Notes: generated from the letters alone by a model not told the origin. Positions 11,362 through 26,703 are shown, numbered from the stretch's first letter. The stretch is 64,000 nucleotides of DNA from Homalodisca vitripennis (GCF_021130785.1 NC_060207.1:99923001-99987000); one strand, 5' to 3'. Numbers and translations: made by a program.

Positions 11362-11442
11362 AATGCAGAATTTGGTCAACTGATCCTCGTGTTAAGAAAG
11401 GCGTGTGAAGAGTATGTCAGAAACATATAACTGATCAGGAAG
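11362..11442 (+). pseudogene. Exon-like relic, second copy
   Basis: This is the equivalent of 2706-2786 with one substitution (AATGCAG for AATGGAG near 11366). It has the same missing acceptor AG and the same in-frame stop. Confidence 0.5.
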
Positions 11443-14400
11443 GTTTGTAATTATGTTGTAATTCCGTTCTTTAGTATTCTTTATTGTCATAGTATGAACT
11501 CTTGCCAAGAGCCAAATCACCGTCCGGGAACGTGTAAATACACTCCACGGTAAGACTCAACTCCTTCACTGAAACTGCCGCCTCAAAGTGGAGCTTAAGG
11601 CTGTTTTGAACGAGGTCAATGCGTATATTTGTTATCCATTCCAATCTTCCATTAATACTTATACTGCTTCTTGTGAAAGAAGCGAGGAGATTGGACCCAT
11701 TTAGTGTATGAGAGAAATAAAGTGTCCGCTAACACGAAATAAATATAGATTTAGCTCGTGCAGCACGGCCTCAAGCTCACTCATCTTGGAGTTGATAATT
11801 CTTTTGTGTTATCATTGTGCTGTATATCACTTATCCGAAAGGGTTTAGCAGACTTTGAATGATAAACAATACCACTATGTTCTGATAAAGCATTCCCTGA
11901 ATTTGGCCAGTTAACCTAAAACAATATTATCATAATGAACGCAAGTGCTGGCTGATAGTAGGATTGTTTTGGATTGTTCATCCGTTCTTTTAATGATTTA
12001 TTGTAGCAGTGCTTCGGGTTGATGTCTGACACTTGATATTATATATTTCACTTAATTACTGACATTTTAAACAATTAAATGTATTACTATCGTATTAAGA
12101 GTATGTATTGAAATATTTAAAGCTGTTACTATATTACTATTTTAAACATATTTCACATGTTTATTTTGGCATGAAGTCTTATGTTGTAAGTTTTTATGTA
12201 CAATGGGTCTACTATAGGAATAAATAAACATATAGGTGTTTATTAATACGAATACTCTATAAATACATGATGCATGTGAAAAAATTATGCATATTTTGAG
12301 CAATAAAAGATGAAAAATTTATCAAAGTAATACTAGGAATAATCTCCAAAATCACTGCAACCGTAACCTTAGGAACGGCTTCCATAGGCAAAATGGAGTT
12401 ACCCCAAAAAAACAAACCAACTGAATACCATAATTTCAGAGGGTTGTACCCTACAGAACGTGTAATTAACACAACTTCAAACATGATTTCAATAACAGAG
12501 TCGGCTGTTTAACTGGAAGACAATTTGATACTGATAATAGACAATAGATGACCTGCTCCCACCCCCTGTGCTTTACCTACCGAACATGTTCAGTCATCCG
12601 TTGCTTAATTAGTGGCTTCATTCATTGAACCACAACAGTGGCTAACTTCGTTGTAGTATGCAGTAGTAACATTTGATATTCGATAGGTTACATATTTTTG
12701 ATGTGCACATATTGTGTACATCCCTATTATTATATTATTTAAGTAACATCAGAATTTTGTAGTTTTAAAAGAGTCAGATAAATAATACAAATGAAAATTC
12801 GGGCACACAGTTCACGATAGGTTAATAATATTCTGTGACATAATGATGCAAATTTTAAGCAATAAAAGATTAAATATGTATTTAATTTGTTGATGTAAAA
12901 TTATAATTCCAATGACGTATGAAATTGAGAACAAGACTTAAATATGTAGTAAGGGTATCGCCCTGAGTACCTGTAAATTGTTAATTATGATTAATACTCA
13001 AGTACCTTTGTCAACGTTAATTGCCATCCACTCATCGTTGGTAAAGTATTGTCACCTAAAATTTACTGAACAACAAATAAACAGTCAAACATGGTCGTTA
13101 GTAGAAAATAGCTCTAAAAGAGGTATTGGGATTCCGGTTCGTATCGCTCCACCTTCTGGAATACAGGAATAAATGCTTCGACGAATAACGAATAATAATA
13201 CTGTTATTCGGCAATATTGAGTATTCTTACTATAGTTTATTAGTTACTTTGCCGTTAATATGCATTTTCATGTTTTATGAAACAATCTTCTCTTGTTTGA
13301 ATTAGTATAACAATATTTGTGTTTTTCATTAAATATTTTTTAATTACATTTAATTTATTTGAACGTATTAATCGCTTAGTATATGATATACGTATAACTT
13401 CATGTATAAAAATTCCATAAATTTTGAAAGTGACGAATCGCTACCAGCTAATAATAAAAAGTTACTACAGAAATCTTTTTGTGTTAGAATGCAATACATT
13501 ATATTTAGTAGTAACAGGAGAAATATATTACAACTGTTGTAGGTAATGGTGGGAAATGGGCAACAACTTTTGTGACCGGCATTGTCACGCTTTACTTGAG
13601 TTATATACATGTTTATTTGTTAAATACACGTGGACTCCACGAGTGCTGGTATATATATATGTATATAGAGTGCAGAGAGATAAATAGAATGATACTCAAA
13701 AATATTATTGACACTTACAGTACCGATTCATTTTAATTCACCTTGACCCCCACATGTGGAAAATGTTGGGGAATTATATCACACTAAACAATATCCTCTT
13801 CCAAAGTTCATATCTAAGAATCTAACTCAAACTTTTTCAAATTAATTGAGGGATTAAAAATATTGAAGTCTTACTAAGACCTCATTAAGATAGACGTATG
13901 CAGTAAAATAAAATGAGAGTACCAATTGTTCAACCCCCTACTTCTCGACAAAACTAAAGGGGCCAATGTCTTCGAGTCCTACTTCATAAGATATTCTGTA
14001 ATTCATTTTAATTTATTTAATTTGAATATGTGACCTATTTCTTCTCTAATCCGATAAGACAAAATTTCCCCACGTCTCCAAAATAGGAATAAACTCACGG
14101 TATATTTCAAGGTTTCATATACGGTTTTTATACAAGCATGTAATCGTATTATAAACACTATTTAATTTCTAAATAAAATGTATAGTTTTCATTTCTAATT
14201 GAGATTTTAGAAAAATAATAATAATTTATTCTGTGTACTTAAAATTTACTATGATGAATATATGAAATAACGTCTTTACTTTCCCAATTATAATTTTCTT
14301 TTTTTTATAAAAGTATTGATATTCTCTTATTTAATCTATATATACATCTTTAAATTGTGACTTTGCGTTTAAAAATAATCACATGTTCAAATTGTTGTAT

Positions 14401-14972
14401 CGTTGCATTGAAACTTGGATACAATAATATATTTAGTATTTAATAATTATTCAACCTTATTTTAAATGGGTTTATTGATTCTTTCTAGGAAATTCTGTCA
14501 CATTGCTACTTCACTGGGTTTACTATAAATGGAGATTTTTAGTTTTTTGTGTGTGGAGTTTTGTGAGAAGCAGATTTATCCAAACCTATAAAATGAATGG
14601 CTGTTTTCACCAACTTAATTATCAAAATATTTCATTTGTCTAGTGTTACAGATTTTCCACCGTTTTTAATCGTTGTAAGGAGATTAAAGATCCCGTATTC
14701 TATTCCATGCAGCGGGAAACTTAAGTATTTTTGGTGATAAGATATATGTTTATTTTAAATGTATTTATGTTAGCTATGCCAACCCTACACTCCAGTACGT
14801 CATTCACATTATAAACTTGTTTGCAAAACCCTTACATTTCCTAAATAAATTCCCATTGTATCGATATTTTAAAGTGTTAAAGCCGGTTTTTTAAGTAGAG
14901 CGAAGTTACTTTAATTTTGACTTAATGTCAAATATATAGGTCAAAAACCCAGCCTACCGTCAAATAATTTAT

Positions 14973-15159
14973 AGGTACTGCGGTCCACAAATTGTTCCGC
15001 TACAATTACCACCCTCAATACAACATCAACACAGCCCATTAATTAATTGTAATTGTGTGCCGAGACAAGTCCAGGTTGAGGTGGCAGACATGATGAATGG
15101 CTCGAGTTGGACCGTTACATGTTTAATGTTAGGCTTTAGTCGTATAAGCAGCGTTCATA
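14973..15159. repeat. Dispersed repeat R1, second array copy
   Basis: This is the equivalent of 6314-6500, shifted by 8659 and essentially unchanged. Confidence 0.8.
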
Positions 15160-15538
15160 CCGACTCCACATGGATAGGTCTCCCAACGTTTTATACCTAT
15201 ATAGCCTTTGTATGTACTTAGGCAAAAATATGAAAATACATGCTATCAACTCTGAACCAGGACTTTTAAAACGTCTTAGCCCCTCAAATTATTACATATA
15301 TAATTCCCGGACAGGAATCGGAATACGTTTTGTAATGTTGCGTATCAGATCATATAATCAAAGATTGTATAATTAGCCATATAAAACAATAAGGTAGTAT
15401 GGTAAACTCGATAAGTATCCTACTTCTACAACTATTTTATCCAAAATAAATTTTATACCTATACTAGTACATATGCAAATATACCTTGGAAGCATTAGGA
15501 TTTCTCTTTCTAAATCGTTCCAGTTCTAGTTCATAAGT

Positions 15539-15871
15539 TTTAATTTTACATTTATTATCCAAACTAGTTATTGAATGAAAGGTCAGATTGTGGCGAATTT
15601 TTAAGTGAAACATCTGCTATTGACTTTTCAAAGAATTGTTGAGATACATTTATGAGCACTTGCTGAATCCTTTCTACCAGTTCATAACAAATCTTAGACT
15701 ATGTGCGATAGATTTAATTTTTTACCAAACTCATGTGGTCATGTGGCTTTGGCATTCATGTGGTTCTCGACGAGGTAACCAACGTCCTGGGAAGCGGTTG
15801 TTAAGCCACTATCGAACATCCAATGCGAAGTGTAATGGAGCCCCATCTTGCTTTATCATGTTTTCAATATT
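15539..15871 (-). pseudogene. Tc1/mariner-type transposase fragment, second copy
   Basis: This is the equivalent of 6880-7212 with the same junction cut and the same stop after DVR. Confidence 0.8.
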
Positions 15872-16363
15872 TTAACCACTTTCAGTTTTTTCAGAAGTCA
15901 TAAAATCTACATTAGCATCACAGTTATTGCATATGAGTGATAATCTAGACACTATTCCTTTCCGTTTTTCTGGATATTCAAACAGTTCTAATGAAAGTTC
16001 AGAGAAACACTGATTACAAACCGCAAATTTTGACAGTTGTTTGTTTAGTATTGAAATATTTACTAAAACATTACCATCCTTGAAATTATGTCCATAATAC
16101 TCAGGCTCTTCTGCACATAGTTTTATATTCTTGAGCTTCTTTGCTGAAGAACTTAGTATACTAGGCCTACCTTCATTGACAGGCATAGGCCTATTGCTAT
16201 GAAAAGATTCACTGCTAGTAGAGCTACTTACATTATTTGAAGAAGAACAACTATTTACACTATTATTTACAACACTACTATTTACACTATTATTTACAAC
16301 ACTACTATTTGTTTTAGTTTTTGAAATATTACGCCTTTTTCCAAACTTTTTTAGTCTAGCCAT
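15872..16363 (-). pseudogene. Mutator-like (MULE) transposase, N-terminal fragment (unit B/C junction copy)
   Basis: The translation is identical to that at 7213-7704: 163 residues, ATG start, nine-residue duplication at 20-37, and paired CxxC motifs at 116/119 and 145/148. It is truncated by a TAA at the junction with the transposase remnant of the preceding unit. No protein-level change relative to the other two copies is visible. Confidence 0.72.
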
Positions 16364-18055
16364 CTCTCAAAAACACTAAGACAATAAACAGTAAATATTA
16401 TTCAAAACAACAATTTGACTTACAATTTTGAGGTTATGTTTGCTAACTGGATTGTAGCTGAAATAAAAACAGCTGATTGCAATGATCCAAAAAATGCTTT
16501 ATGTAGATTTCATCCATAACACTGTATACTATATGAAGTGGCCAACATATGGCATTTTCGGCTTCGTGTACTCTTAGTAATAAAACTAATTTTTAATGTG
16601 AATAAGTGCACAGAATAACATGTTTTTGGTATCAATGTATTCAGGAAGAGCTACTGAATTAAAATAAGTAAAAAAAATTTTTTGTTTTAAATTTGTTTTT
16701 TCACTGACAGGTCCCCTCAATAGATTGTAGGTTCACTTCTCTGGGCTGTTCCTGGAAGTTTATAGAACACGAGACAATTGTAACTTATGGGTTTGGAAGT
16801 TAGTTTGAGTAGGGTTGGTATGCAATTAATCAATCGAGTCCTGGGAAAATTACGTAGCTGTTCTGTGGAATTAGAAATTACAGTTGTAAAAAAATCTCAT
16901 TTTTAATTATTGGTCATAGAATCATAGAAATTGGTAGAAAACAGGATTTTCCTGGACATTTGCCACCATGTTCAGTGAAACAAGAAATCAGTAACACTAC
17001 GTTTCTACATCTGCAATCTGATCTCTTCTTCAGGTAATAATTAACCTAATACATAATTACAAACTAGGTTAAAATAAATTAATCATACCAAAGCGTTGTG
17101 GCACGCCTAAGTCAGGAATCACAACCACCATGTTGTTTGTCAACTTCACTAACTCTAAAAACATGTACTTAATAAAAAACTATACACAACACTAATTATT
17201 AAAACTGAACTACAGAATACAGGTCACAATACGTCTGAATTCGTCTACCAACCATTCATCCTTCATCGTCAAAAATAACCTTCAAACAAACAAATTGGTA
17301 GCCGTGTTAATATTTATGTTTCCGAATGATACGAGAAGAAAAATTTTAAAAACGACGTTTAACTAATATCTTTTTATTACAGTAACAAATTTATTCTTAA
17401 TTTTAGGAAATTTATGAAAATCCTATTGTTTAACATATATATCTGGTGAAGTAATAATATTAAATTAAATTATTCTACAACCTGCAAGTGCTTAAAGTTG
17501 TTTATTTATAGTTGTAAAAAAAAACAAAAATCCAAGCTGGAAACGGGGACAGATATAACCACCGGTAACAACCATTTCAGCAACACAGACTTTCTGTGTC
17601 CAGCCCATTTATTGTTTACCCCATTTGCCATGGGGAAAAAATTACAGCCATGTTTAGTTTCAGACACTAAAGTTTAATATTACTCGGAGTTAAATTATAG
17701 AAGACTATTTTATTTAGATTTACTCTATTAATCAATTCTCATAAATGTGTACTACTCAGTGATAATATCTAAACATGAGTAACTATGTTTACAAATATCT
17801 TATTATAAACGTTTCTTATTGAAAATTATACTCTAAGGTTTTATTAATTTACTAACCAGAAAGACTGCTAACCACTATAATTGGTGGTATTTATAAAGGT
17901 GTGTGAACTACCGTTAATTTTTATTAACTTCAACTTCAACATATCTCTACTATTTACGTACGCAGTCTTGTACTATTTACGTACAGGGTATTCACAAGCC
18001 GGGTGTAACAGACTTCTGTGTGTGATAGGATTATTCATTTGAAACGAAAATTCCA

Positions 18056-18375
18056 AATCCGTCAACGCATAAACGAGCACAACCACTTGATATATACACT
18101 TGCACAAGCCAGTACAATAAACTGTGACATGTTTGGCGCTCCCGGCTTGTGCAAGCGTACATTTAAAGTGGCCATACCCGCTTATGCGTTGACGGATTTT
18201 GTTAAAAAAGTACCGTTGGAAAGTTTGTGAACATTTTAAAATAGCTATTATCTTGTAAAATTTGTATAACCTATGTAAAACAGCTGATGTCCATCAAAAG
18301 AAAATATCTGGTGCTCTCGGCTTGTGCAAGCGTACCTATAACGTGATCATGCTTGCTTATGCATAGACGGATTAC
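18056..18375. repeat. Inverted- and direct-repeat cluster, third copy
   Basis: This is the equivalent of 740-1059, shifted by 17316. Both arm pairs are preserved. Confidence 0.85.
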
Positions 18376-18554
18376 GTTGAAAATAATCACTTTTAGAATT
18401 TTAATGAAAGTCATCAAATATTTAGTATCTAGTAAATGTCTTATAACTATTATGATATATTTGGTAATTTGGCTTAGCAAATTTTCAACAGACGCCAGTT
18501 TGTTACATTAAAGAAAATAACATTATTTTTTTTATTTTTCTATTATCTCTTCAA

Positions 18555-19875
18555 CTTATCTATTCAAAACTATGTGCCAAATTTGGTTTCTTGGTCAAAA
18601 CCTCAATTGATAAGTTTCTGCCTTTTGCATCATGCCCAATTGCGTAGGTAAGTTGTTAATATAATGCAGGAAAAAGGTGCCCAAGATGGATCCCTGGGAT
18701 ACCCCTGTTTTGATTATAGAAAAAAACCCTGAGATACAATTATATCCGAAATATTTGAGTTGAGCAAATTAAACTCTGACTGAAAGGTATGATTTAAGCT
18801 ATGAAAGAATGTTGCCACAAATTCCATATGTTTCCATTTTGTTACGGTAGACAGAATCAAACATCCTGCTCAGATCACAGAAAAGTTCTAGGGAAGATAA
18901 TCTTAAGCACATAGGCCACTGAAGTTTTGGTGCAGTAAGATTCACGAAAACTATGCAGATTAGGTGTGAGGATATTGTGTGTGCTACGAAATGTGTATAA
19001 TTTGCTGTACATGATATTCTCGATAAATTTGGCTAGTACCGGAGTCAAGCCAATTACACGAAAGGAATTTATATCTTGTTTATTTTTTTCTTTATCCTTA
19101 GGTATAAATAGAGGAGTTTAGATCAGTAGAAAAACTCTCTCAGACATTAATAAGTTTATTAGAAATGTCAGAGGTTGTCACCCATTTTTAATATTATAAC
19201 TCCATTACAAATTCAGTAATTAAAACTCCTGTGGAATAAAAAATGTCTCTATATTTTTTATTACTTAGTAGTGTAATACTGTGTTTTTTCTTGTACCGAA
19301 ATTTTGAGAGAGAAAAATTATTGACTGATGGATGGTATCGTGAAATTTAAAGGTTGTTTGTGTTAATCAGACAGTTGGGAGAAAATATTTCTATGCTGTA
19401 TTCATAAATAATATATTTAAAATATATTCTATAGCTCGCGGACCATTGATTATGTATTCCTCATACTCCATCCCAATTAAGTCCTTCAGTAAATGTTTTC
19501 ACGATGACCTGCAGCTATTTATAACTTCCCAAAACCTTAGCAGAGCTGCGGCTTTTTTATGGTTGTCTATGCCTACTGGGACTATGCCTCTGGGAATATT
19601 TCAGGGCCAAAATATTCTGTCTTAAAAAATGTCCAACTCGACAAACACTGTACTTAAATTCTATCTACGAAACTTTCCCATGTCAACATATGACTGCGGT
19701 GTTCATTCCTCAGACGCCGATAGTTGACTACGAGCTCGAGTGGACCATCAAGCTACTGGACATATGCATCCTGTCGATGACTCTTCCGGATCTGTCCCGT
19801 GATCCACCCCTGCCTCCACGTCATCTTAGCTATCTTTTGGTTCAAAGGAAATGGGGACGTAAAGTGATGGGTCAA
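18555..19875 (-). pseudogene. LINE ORF2 relic, third copy
   Basis: This equivalent of 1240-2560 has one additional A in the run near 18721, just N-terminal to the RT GVSQGS motif, adding a further frameshift. Confidence 0.82.
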
Positions 19876-20020
19876 AGTGTCAATAATCTTTTGAAAAATA
19901 CTTTGTAGGAAAATACCATTTTCAACTAAGATTAATTACGCAGAAAGGTAATAATATTTCTATATTAGCCCGACTATAGCAGCGAAACTTAATTCTTGGA
20001 GCCCAATAATGAGATTCTGC

Positions 20021-20101
20021 AATGGAGAATTTGGTCAACTGATCCTCGTGTTAAGAAAGGCGTGTGAAGAGTATGTCAGAAACATATAACTGATCAGGAA
20101 G
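20021..20101 (+). pseudogene. Exon-like relic, third copy
   Basis: This is the equivalent of 2706-2786 with the same disabling changes. Confidence 0.5.
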
Positions 20102-23100
20102 GTTTGTAATTATGTTGTAATTCCGTTCTTTAGTATTCTTTATTGTCATAGTATGAACTCTTGCCAAGAGCCAAATCACCGTCCGGGAACGTGTAAATAC
20201 ACTCCACGGTAAGACTCAACTCCTTCACTGAAACTGCCGCCTCAAAGTGGAGCTTAAGGCTGTTTTGAACGAGGTCAATGCGTATATTTGTTATCCATTC
20301 CAATCTTCCATTAATACTTATACTGCTTCTTGTGAAAGAAGCGAGGAGATTGGACCCATTTAGTGTATGAGAGAAATAAAGTGTCCGCTAACACGAAATA
20401 AATATAGATTTAGCTCGTGCAGCACGGCCTCAAGCTCACTCATCTTGGAGTTGATAATTCTTTTGTGTTATCATTGTGCTGTATATCACTTATCCGAAAG
20501 GGTTTAGCAGACTTTGAATGATAAACAATACCACTATGTTCTGATAAAGCATTCCCTGAATTTGGCCAGTTAACCTAAAACAATATTATCATAATGAACG
20601 CAAGTGCTGGCTGATAGTAGGATTGTTTTGGATTGTTCATCCGTTCTTTTAATGATTTATTGTAGCAGTGCTTCGGGTTGATGTCTGACACTTGATATTA
20701 TATATTTCACTTAATTACTGACATTTTAAACAATTAAATGTATTACTATCGTATTAAGAGTATGTATTGAAATATTTAAAGCTGTTACTATATTACTATT
20801 TTAAACATATTTCACATGTTTATTTTGGCATGAAGTCTTATGTTGTAAGTTTTTATGTACAATGGGTCTACTATAGGAATAAATAAACATATAGGTGTTT
20901 ATTAATACGAATACTCTATAAATACATGATGCATGTGAAAAAATTATGCATATTTTGAGCAATAAAAGATGAAAAATTTATCAAAGTAATACTAGGAATA
21001 ATCTCCAAAATCACTGCAACCGTAACCTTAGGAACGGCTTCCATAGGCAAAATGGAGTTACCCCAAAAAAACAAACCAACTGAATACCATAATTTCAGAG
21101 GGTTGTACCCTACAGAACGTGTAATTAACACAACTTCAAACATGATTTCAATAACAGAGTCGGCTGTTTAACTGGAAGACAATTTGATACTGATAATAGA
21201 CAATAGATGACCTGCTCCCACCCCCTGTGCTTTACCTACCGAACATGTTCAGTCATCCGTTGCTTAATTAGTGGCTTCATTCATTGAACCACAACAGTGG
21301 CTAACTTCGTTGTAGTATGCAGTAACATTTGATATTCGATAGGTTACATATTTTTGATGTGCACATATTGTGTACATCCCTATTATTATATTATTTAAGT
21401 AACATCAGAATTTTGTAGTTTTAAAAGAGTCAGATAAATAATACAAATGAAAATTCGGGCACACAGTTCACGATAGGTTAATAATATTCTGTGACATAAT
21501 GATGCAAATTTTAAGCAATAAAAGATTAAATATGTATTTAATTTGTTGATGTAAAATTATAATTCCAATGACGTATGAAATTGAGAACAAGACTTAAATA
21601 TGTAGTAAGGGTATCGCCCTGAGTACCTGTAAATTGTTAATTATGATTAATACTCAAGTACCTTTGTCAACGTTAATTGCCATCCACTCATCGTTGGTAA
21701 AGTATTGTCACCTAAAATTTACTGAACAACAAATAAACAGTCAAACATGGTCGTTAGTAGAAAATAGCTCTAAAAGAGGTATTGGGATTCCGGTTCGTAT
21801 CGCTCCACCTTCTGGAATACAGGAATAAATGCTTCGACGAATAACGAATAATAATACTGTTATTCGGCAATATTGAGTATTCTTACTATAGTTTATTAGT
21901 TACTTTGCCGTTAATATGCATTTTCATGTTTTATGAAACAATCTTCTCTTGTTTGAATTAGTATATCAATATTTGTGTTTTTCATTAAATGTTTTATAAT
22001 TACATTTAATTTATTTGAACGTATTAATCGCTTAGTATATGATATACGTATAACTTCATGTATAAAAATTCCATAAATTTTGAAAGTGACGAATCGCTAC
22101 CAGCTAATAATAAAAAGTTACTACAGAAATCTTTTTGTGTTAGAATGCAATACATTATATTTAGTAGTAACAGGAGAAATATATTACAACTGTTGTAGGT
22201 AATGGTGGGAAATGGGCAACAACTTTTGTGACCGGCATTGTCACGCTTTACTTGAGTTATATACATGTTTATTTGTTAAATACACGTGGACTCCACGAGT
22301 GCTGGTATATATATGTATATAGAGTGCAGAGAGATAAATAGAATGATACTCAAAAATATTATTGACACTTACAGTACCGATTCATTTTAATTCACCTTGA
22401 CCCCCACATGTGGAAAATGTTGGGGAATTATATCACACTAAACAATATCCTCTTCCAAAGTTCATATCTAAGAATCTAACTCAAACTTTTTCAAATTAAT
22501 TGAGGGATTAAAAATATTGAAGTCTTACTAAGACCTCATTAAGATAGACGTATGCAGTAAAATAAAATGAGAGTACCAATTGTTCAACCCCCTACTTCTC
22601 GACAAAACTAAAGGGGCCAATGTCTTCGAGTCCTACTTCATAAGATATTCTGTAATTCATTTTAATTTATTTAATTTGAATAAGTGACCTATTTCTTCTC
22701 TAATCCGATAAGACAAAATTTCCCCACGTCTCCAAAATAGGAATAAACTCACGGTATATTTCAAGGTTTCATATACGGTTTTTATACAAGCATGTAATCG
22801 TATTATAAACACTATTTAATTTCTAAATAAAATGTATAGTTTTCATTTCTAATTGAGATTTTAGAAAAATAATAATAATTTATTCTGTGTACTTAAAATT
22901 TACTATGATGAATATATGAAATAACGTCTTTACTTTCCCAATTATAATTTTCTTTTTTTTATAAAAGTATTGATATTCTCTTATTTAATCTATATATACA
23001 TCTTTAAATTGTGACTTTGCGTTTAAAAATAATCACATGTTCAAATTGTTGTATCGTTGCATTGAAACTTGGATACAATAATATATTTAGTATTTAATAA

Positions 23101-23626
23101 TTATTCAACCTTATTTTAAATGGGTTTATTGATTCTTTCTAGGAAATTCTGTCACATTGCTACTTCACTGGGTTTACTATAAATGGAGATTTTTAGTTTT
23201 TTGTGTGTGGAGTTTTGTGAGAAGCAGATTTATCCAAACCTATAAAATGAATGGCTGTTTTCACCAACTTAATTATCAAAATATTTCATTTGTCTAGTGT
23301 TACAGATTTTCCACCGTTTTTAATCGTTGTAAGGAGATTAAAGATCCCGTATTCTATTCCATGCAGCGGGAAACTTAAGTATTTTTGGTGATAAGATATA
23401 TGTTTATTTTAAATGTATTTATGTTAGCTATGCCAACCCTACACTCCAGTACGTCATTCACATTATAAACTTGTTTGCAAAACCCTTACATTTCCTAAAT
23501 AAATTCCCATTGTATCGATATTTTAAAGTGTTAAAGCCGGTTTTTTAAGTAGAGCGAAGTTACTTTAATTTTGACTTAATGTCAAATATATAGGTCAAAA
23601 ACCCAGCCTACCGTCAAATAATTTAT

Positions 23627-23813
23627 AGGTACTGCGGTCCACAAATTGTTCCGCTACAATTACCACCCTCAATACAACATCAACACAGCCCATTAATTAA
23701 TTGTAATTGTGTGCCGAGACAAGTCCAGGTTGAGGTGGCAGACATGATGAATGGCTCGAGTTGGACCGTTACATGTTTAATGTTAGGCTTTAGTCGTATA
23801 AGCAGCGATCATA
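23627..23813. repeat. Dispersed repeat R1, third array copy
   Basis: This is the equivalent of 6314-6500, with GCGATCATACC in place of GCGTTCATACC near 23807. Confidence 0.8.
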
Positions 23814-24192
23814 CCGACTTCACATGGATAGGTCTCCCAACGTTTTATACCTATATAGCCTTTGTATGTACTTAGGCAAAAATATGAAAATACATGCTAT
23901 CAACTCTGAACCAGGACTTTTAAAACGTCTTAGCCCCTCAAATTATTACATATATAATTCCCGGACAGGAATCGGAATACGTTTTGTAATGTTGCGTATC
24001 AGATCATATAATCAAAGATTGTATAATTAGCCATATAAAACAATAAGGTAGTATGGTAAACTCGATAAGTATCCTACTTCTACAACTATTTTATCCAAAA
24101 TAAATTTTATACCTATACTAGTACATATGCAAATATACCTTGGAAGCATTAGGATTTCTCTTTCTAAATCGTTCCAGTTCTAGTTCATAAGT

Positions 24193-24525
24193 TTTAATTT
24201 TACATTTATTATCCAAACTAGTTATTGAATGAAAGGTCAGATTGTGGCGAATTTTTAAGTGAAACATCTGCTATTGACTTTTCAAAGAATTGTTGAGATA
24301 CATTTATGAGCACTTGCTGAATCCTTTCTACCAGTTCATAACAAATCTTAGACTATGTGCGATAGATTTAATTTTTTACCAAACTCATGTGGTCATGTGG
24401 CTTTGGCATTCATGTGGTTCTCGACGAGGTAACCAACGTCCTGGGAAGCGGTTGTTAAGCCACTATCGAACATCCAATGCGAAGTGTAATGGAGCCCCAT
24501 CTTGCTTTATCATGTTTTCAATATT
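24193..24525 (-). pseudogene. Tc1/mariner-type transposase fragment, third copy
   Basis: This is the equivalent of 6880-7212 with the same junction cut and the same stop after DVR. Confidence 0.8.
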
Positions 24526-25017
24526 TTAACCACTTTCAGTTTTTTCAGAAGTCATAAAATCTACATTAGCATCACAGTTATTGCATATGAGTGATAATCT
24601 AGACACTATTCCTTTCCGTTTTTCTGGATATTCAAACAGTTCTAATGAAAGTTCAGAGAAACACTGATTACAAACCGCAAATTTTGACAGTTGTTTGTTT
24701 AGTATTGAAATATTTACTAAAACATTACCATCCTTGAAATTATGTCCATAATACTCAGGCTCTTCTGCACATAGTTTTATATTCTTGAGCTTCTTTGCTG
24801 AAGAACTTAGTATACTAGGCCTACCTTCATTGACAGGCATAGGCCTATTGCTATGAAAAGATTCACTGCTAGTAGAGCTACTTACATTATTTGAAGAAGA
24901 ACAACTATTTACACTATTATTTACAACACTACTATTTACACTATTATTTACAACACTACTATTTGTTTTAGTTTTTGAAATATTACGCCTTTTTCCAAAC
25001 TTTTTTAGTCTAGCCAT
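24526..25017 (-). pseudogene. Mutator-like (MULE) transposase, N-terminal fragment (unit C/D junction copy)
   Basis: This is the third copy, again 163 codons with the same translation and the same stop at the junction. It opens unit D. No equivalent exists to the right of 33179, because there the transposase continues instead; this absence is what fixes the true start of the repeat unit. Confidence 0.72.
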
Positions 25018-26703
25018 CTCTCAAAAACACTAAGACAATAAACAGTAAATATTATTCAAAACAACAATTTGACTTACAATTTTGAGGTTATGTTTGCTAA
25101 CTGGATTGTAGCTGAAATAAAAACAGCTGATTGCAATGATCCAAAAAATGCTTTATGTAGATTTCATCCATAACACTGTATACTATATGAAGTGGCCAAC
25201 ATATGGCATTTTCGGCTTCGTGTACTCTTAGTAATAAAACTAATTTTTAATGTGAATAAGTGCACAGAATAACATGTTTTTGGTATCAATGTATTCAGGA
25301 AGAGCTACTGAATTAAAATAAGTAAAAAAAATTTTTTGTTTTAAATTTGTTTTTTCACTGACAGGTCCCCTCAATAGATTGTAGGTTCACTTCTCTGGGC
25401 TGTTCCTGGAAGTTTATAGAACACGAGACAATTGTAACTTATGGGTTTGGAAGTTAGTTTGAGTAGGGTTGGTATGCAATTAATCAATCGAGTCCTGGGA
25501 AAATTACGTAGCTGTTCTGTGGAATTAGAAATTACAGTTGTAAAAAAATCTCATTTTTAATTATTGGTCATAGAATCATAGAAATTGGTAGAAAACAGGA
25601 TTTTCCTGGACATTTGCCACCATGTTCAGTGAAACAAGAAATCAGTAACACTACGTTTCTACATCTGCAATCTGATCTCTTCTTCAGGTAATAATTAACC
25701 TAATACATAATTACAAACTAGGTTAAAATAAATTAATCATACCAAAGCGTTGTGGCACGCCTAAGTCAGGAATCACAACCACCATGTTGTTTGTCAACTT
25801 CACTAACTCTAAAAACATGTACTTAATAAAAAACTATACACAACACTAATTATTAAAACTGAACTACAGAATACAGGTCACAATACGTCTGAATTCGTCT
25901 ACCAACCATTTATCCTTCATCGTCAAAAATAACCTTCAAACAAACAAATTGGTAGCCGTGTTAATATTTATGTTTCCGAATGATACGAGAAGAAAAATTT
26001 TAAAAACGACGTTTAACTAATATCTTTTTATTACAGTAACAAATTTATTCTTAATTTTAGGAAATTTATGAAAATCCTATTGTTTAACATATATATCTGG
26101 TGAAGTAATAATATTAAATTAAATTATTCTACAACCTGCAAGTGCTTAAAGTTGTTTATTTATAGTTGTAAAAAAAAACAAAAATCCAAGCTGGAAACGG
26201 GGACAGATATAACCACCGGTAACAACCATTTCAGCAACACAGACTTTCTGTGTCCAGCCCATTTATTGTTTACCCCATTTTCCATGGGGAAAAAGTTACA
26301 GCCATGTTTAGTTTCAGACACTAAAGTTTAATATTACTCGGAGTTAAATTATAGAAGACTATTTTATTTAGATTTACTCTATTAATCAATTCTCATAAAT
26401 GTGTACTACTCAGTGATAATAGCTAAACATGAGTAACTATGTTTACAAATATCTTATTATAAACGTTTCTTATTGAAAATTATACTCTAAGGTTTTATTA
26501 ATTTACTAACCAGAAAGACTGCTAACCGCTATAATTGGTGGTATTTATAAAGGTGTGTGAACTACCGTTAATTTTTATTAACTTCAACTTCAATATATCT
26601 CTACTATTTACGTACGCAGTCTTGTTTTATACAGGGTATTCACAAGCCGGGTGTAACAGACTTCTGTGTGTGATAGGATTATTCATTTGAAACGAAAATT
26701 CCA

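Larger units (their letters stand above)
7213..15871. repeat. Array unit B, complete (8659 bp)
   Basis: This is a complete unit from the MULE-side breakpoint to the transposase-side breakpoint. A private three-base TAG insertion lies near 12663, where other copies read GCAGTAACA. It shares several variants with unit C, for example CCTATG near 9611 and TCACTTTTAG near 9728, so B and C look like recent exchanges or sister copies. Confidence 0.9.
15872..24525. repeat. Array unit C, complete (8654 bp)
   Basis: This is a complete unit. Private differences include one extra A near 18721 that breaks the short open frame seen antisense in the LINE relic of the other copies, a shorter T-run near 19282, and TATATCAAT near 21962. 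The order of elements is the same as in unit B. Confidence 0.9.
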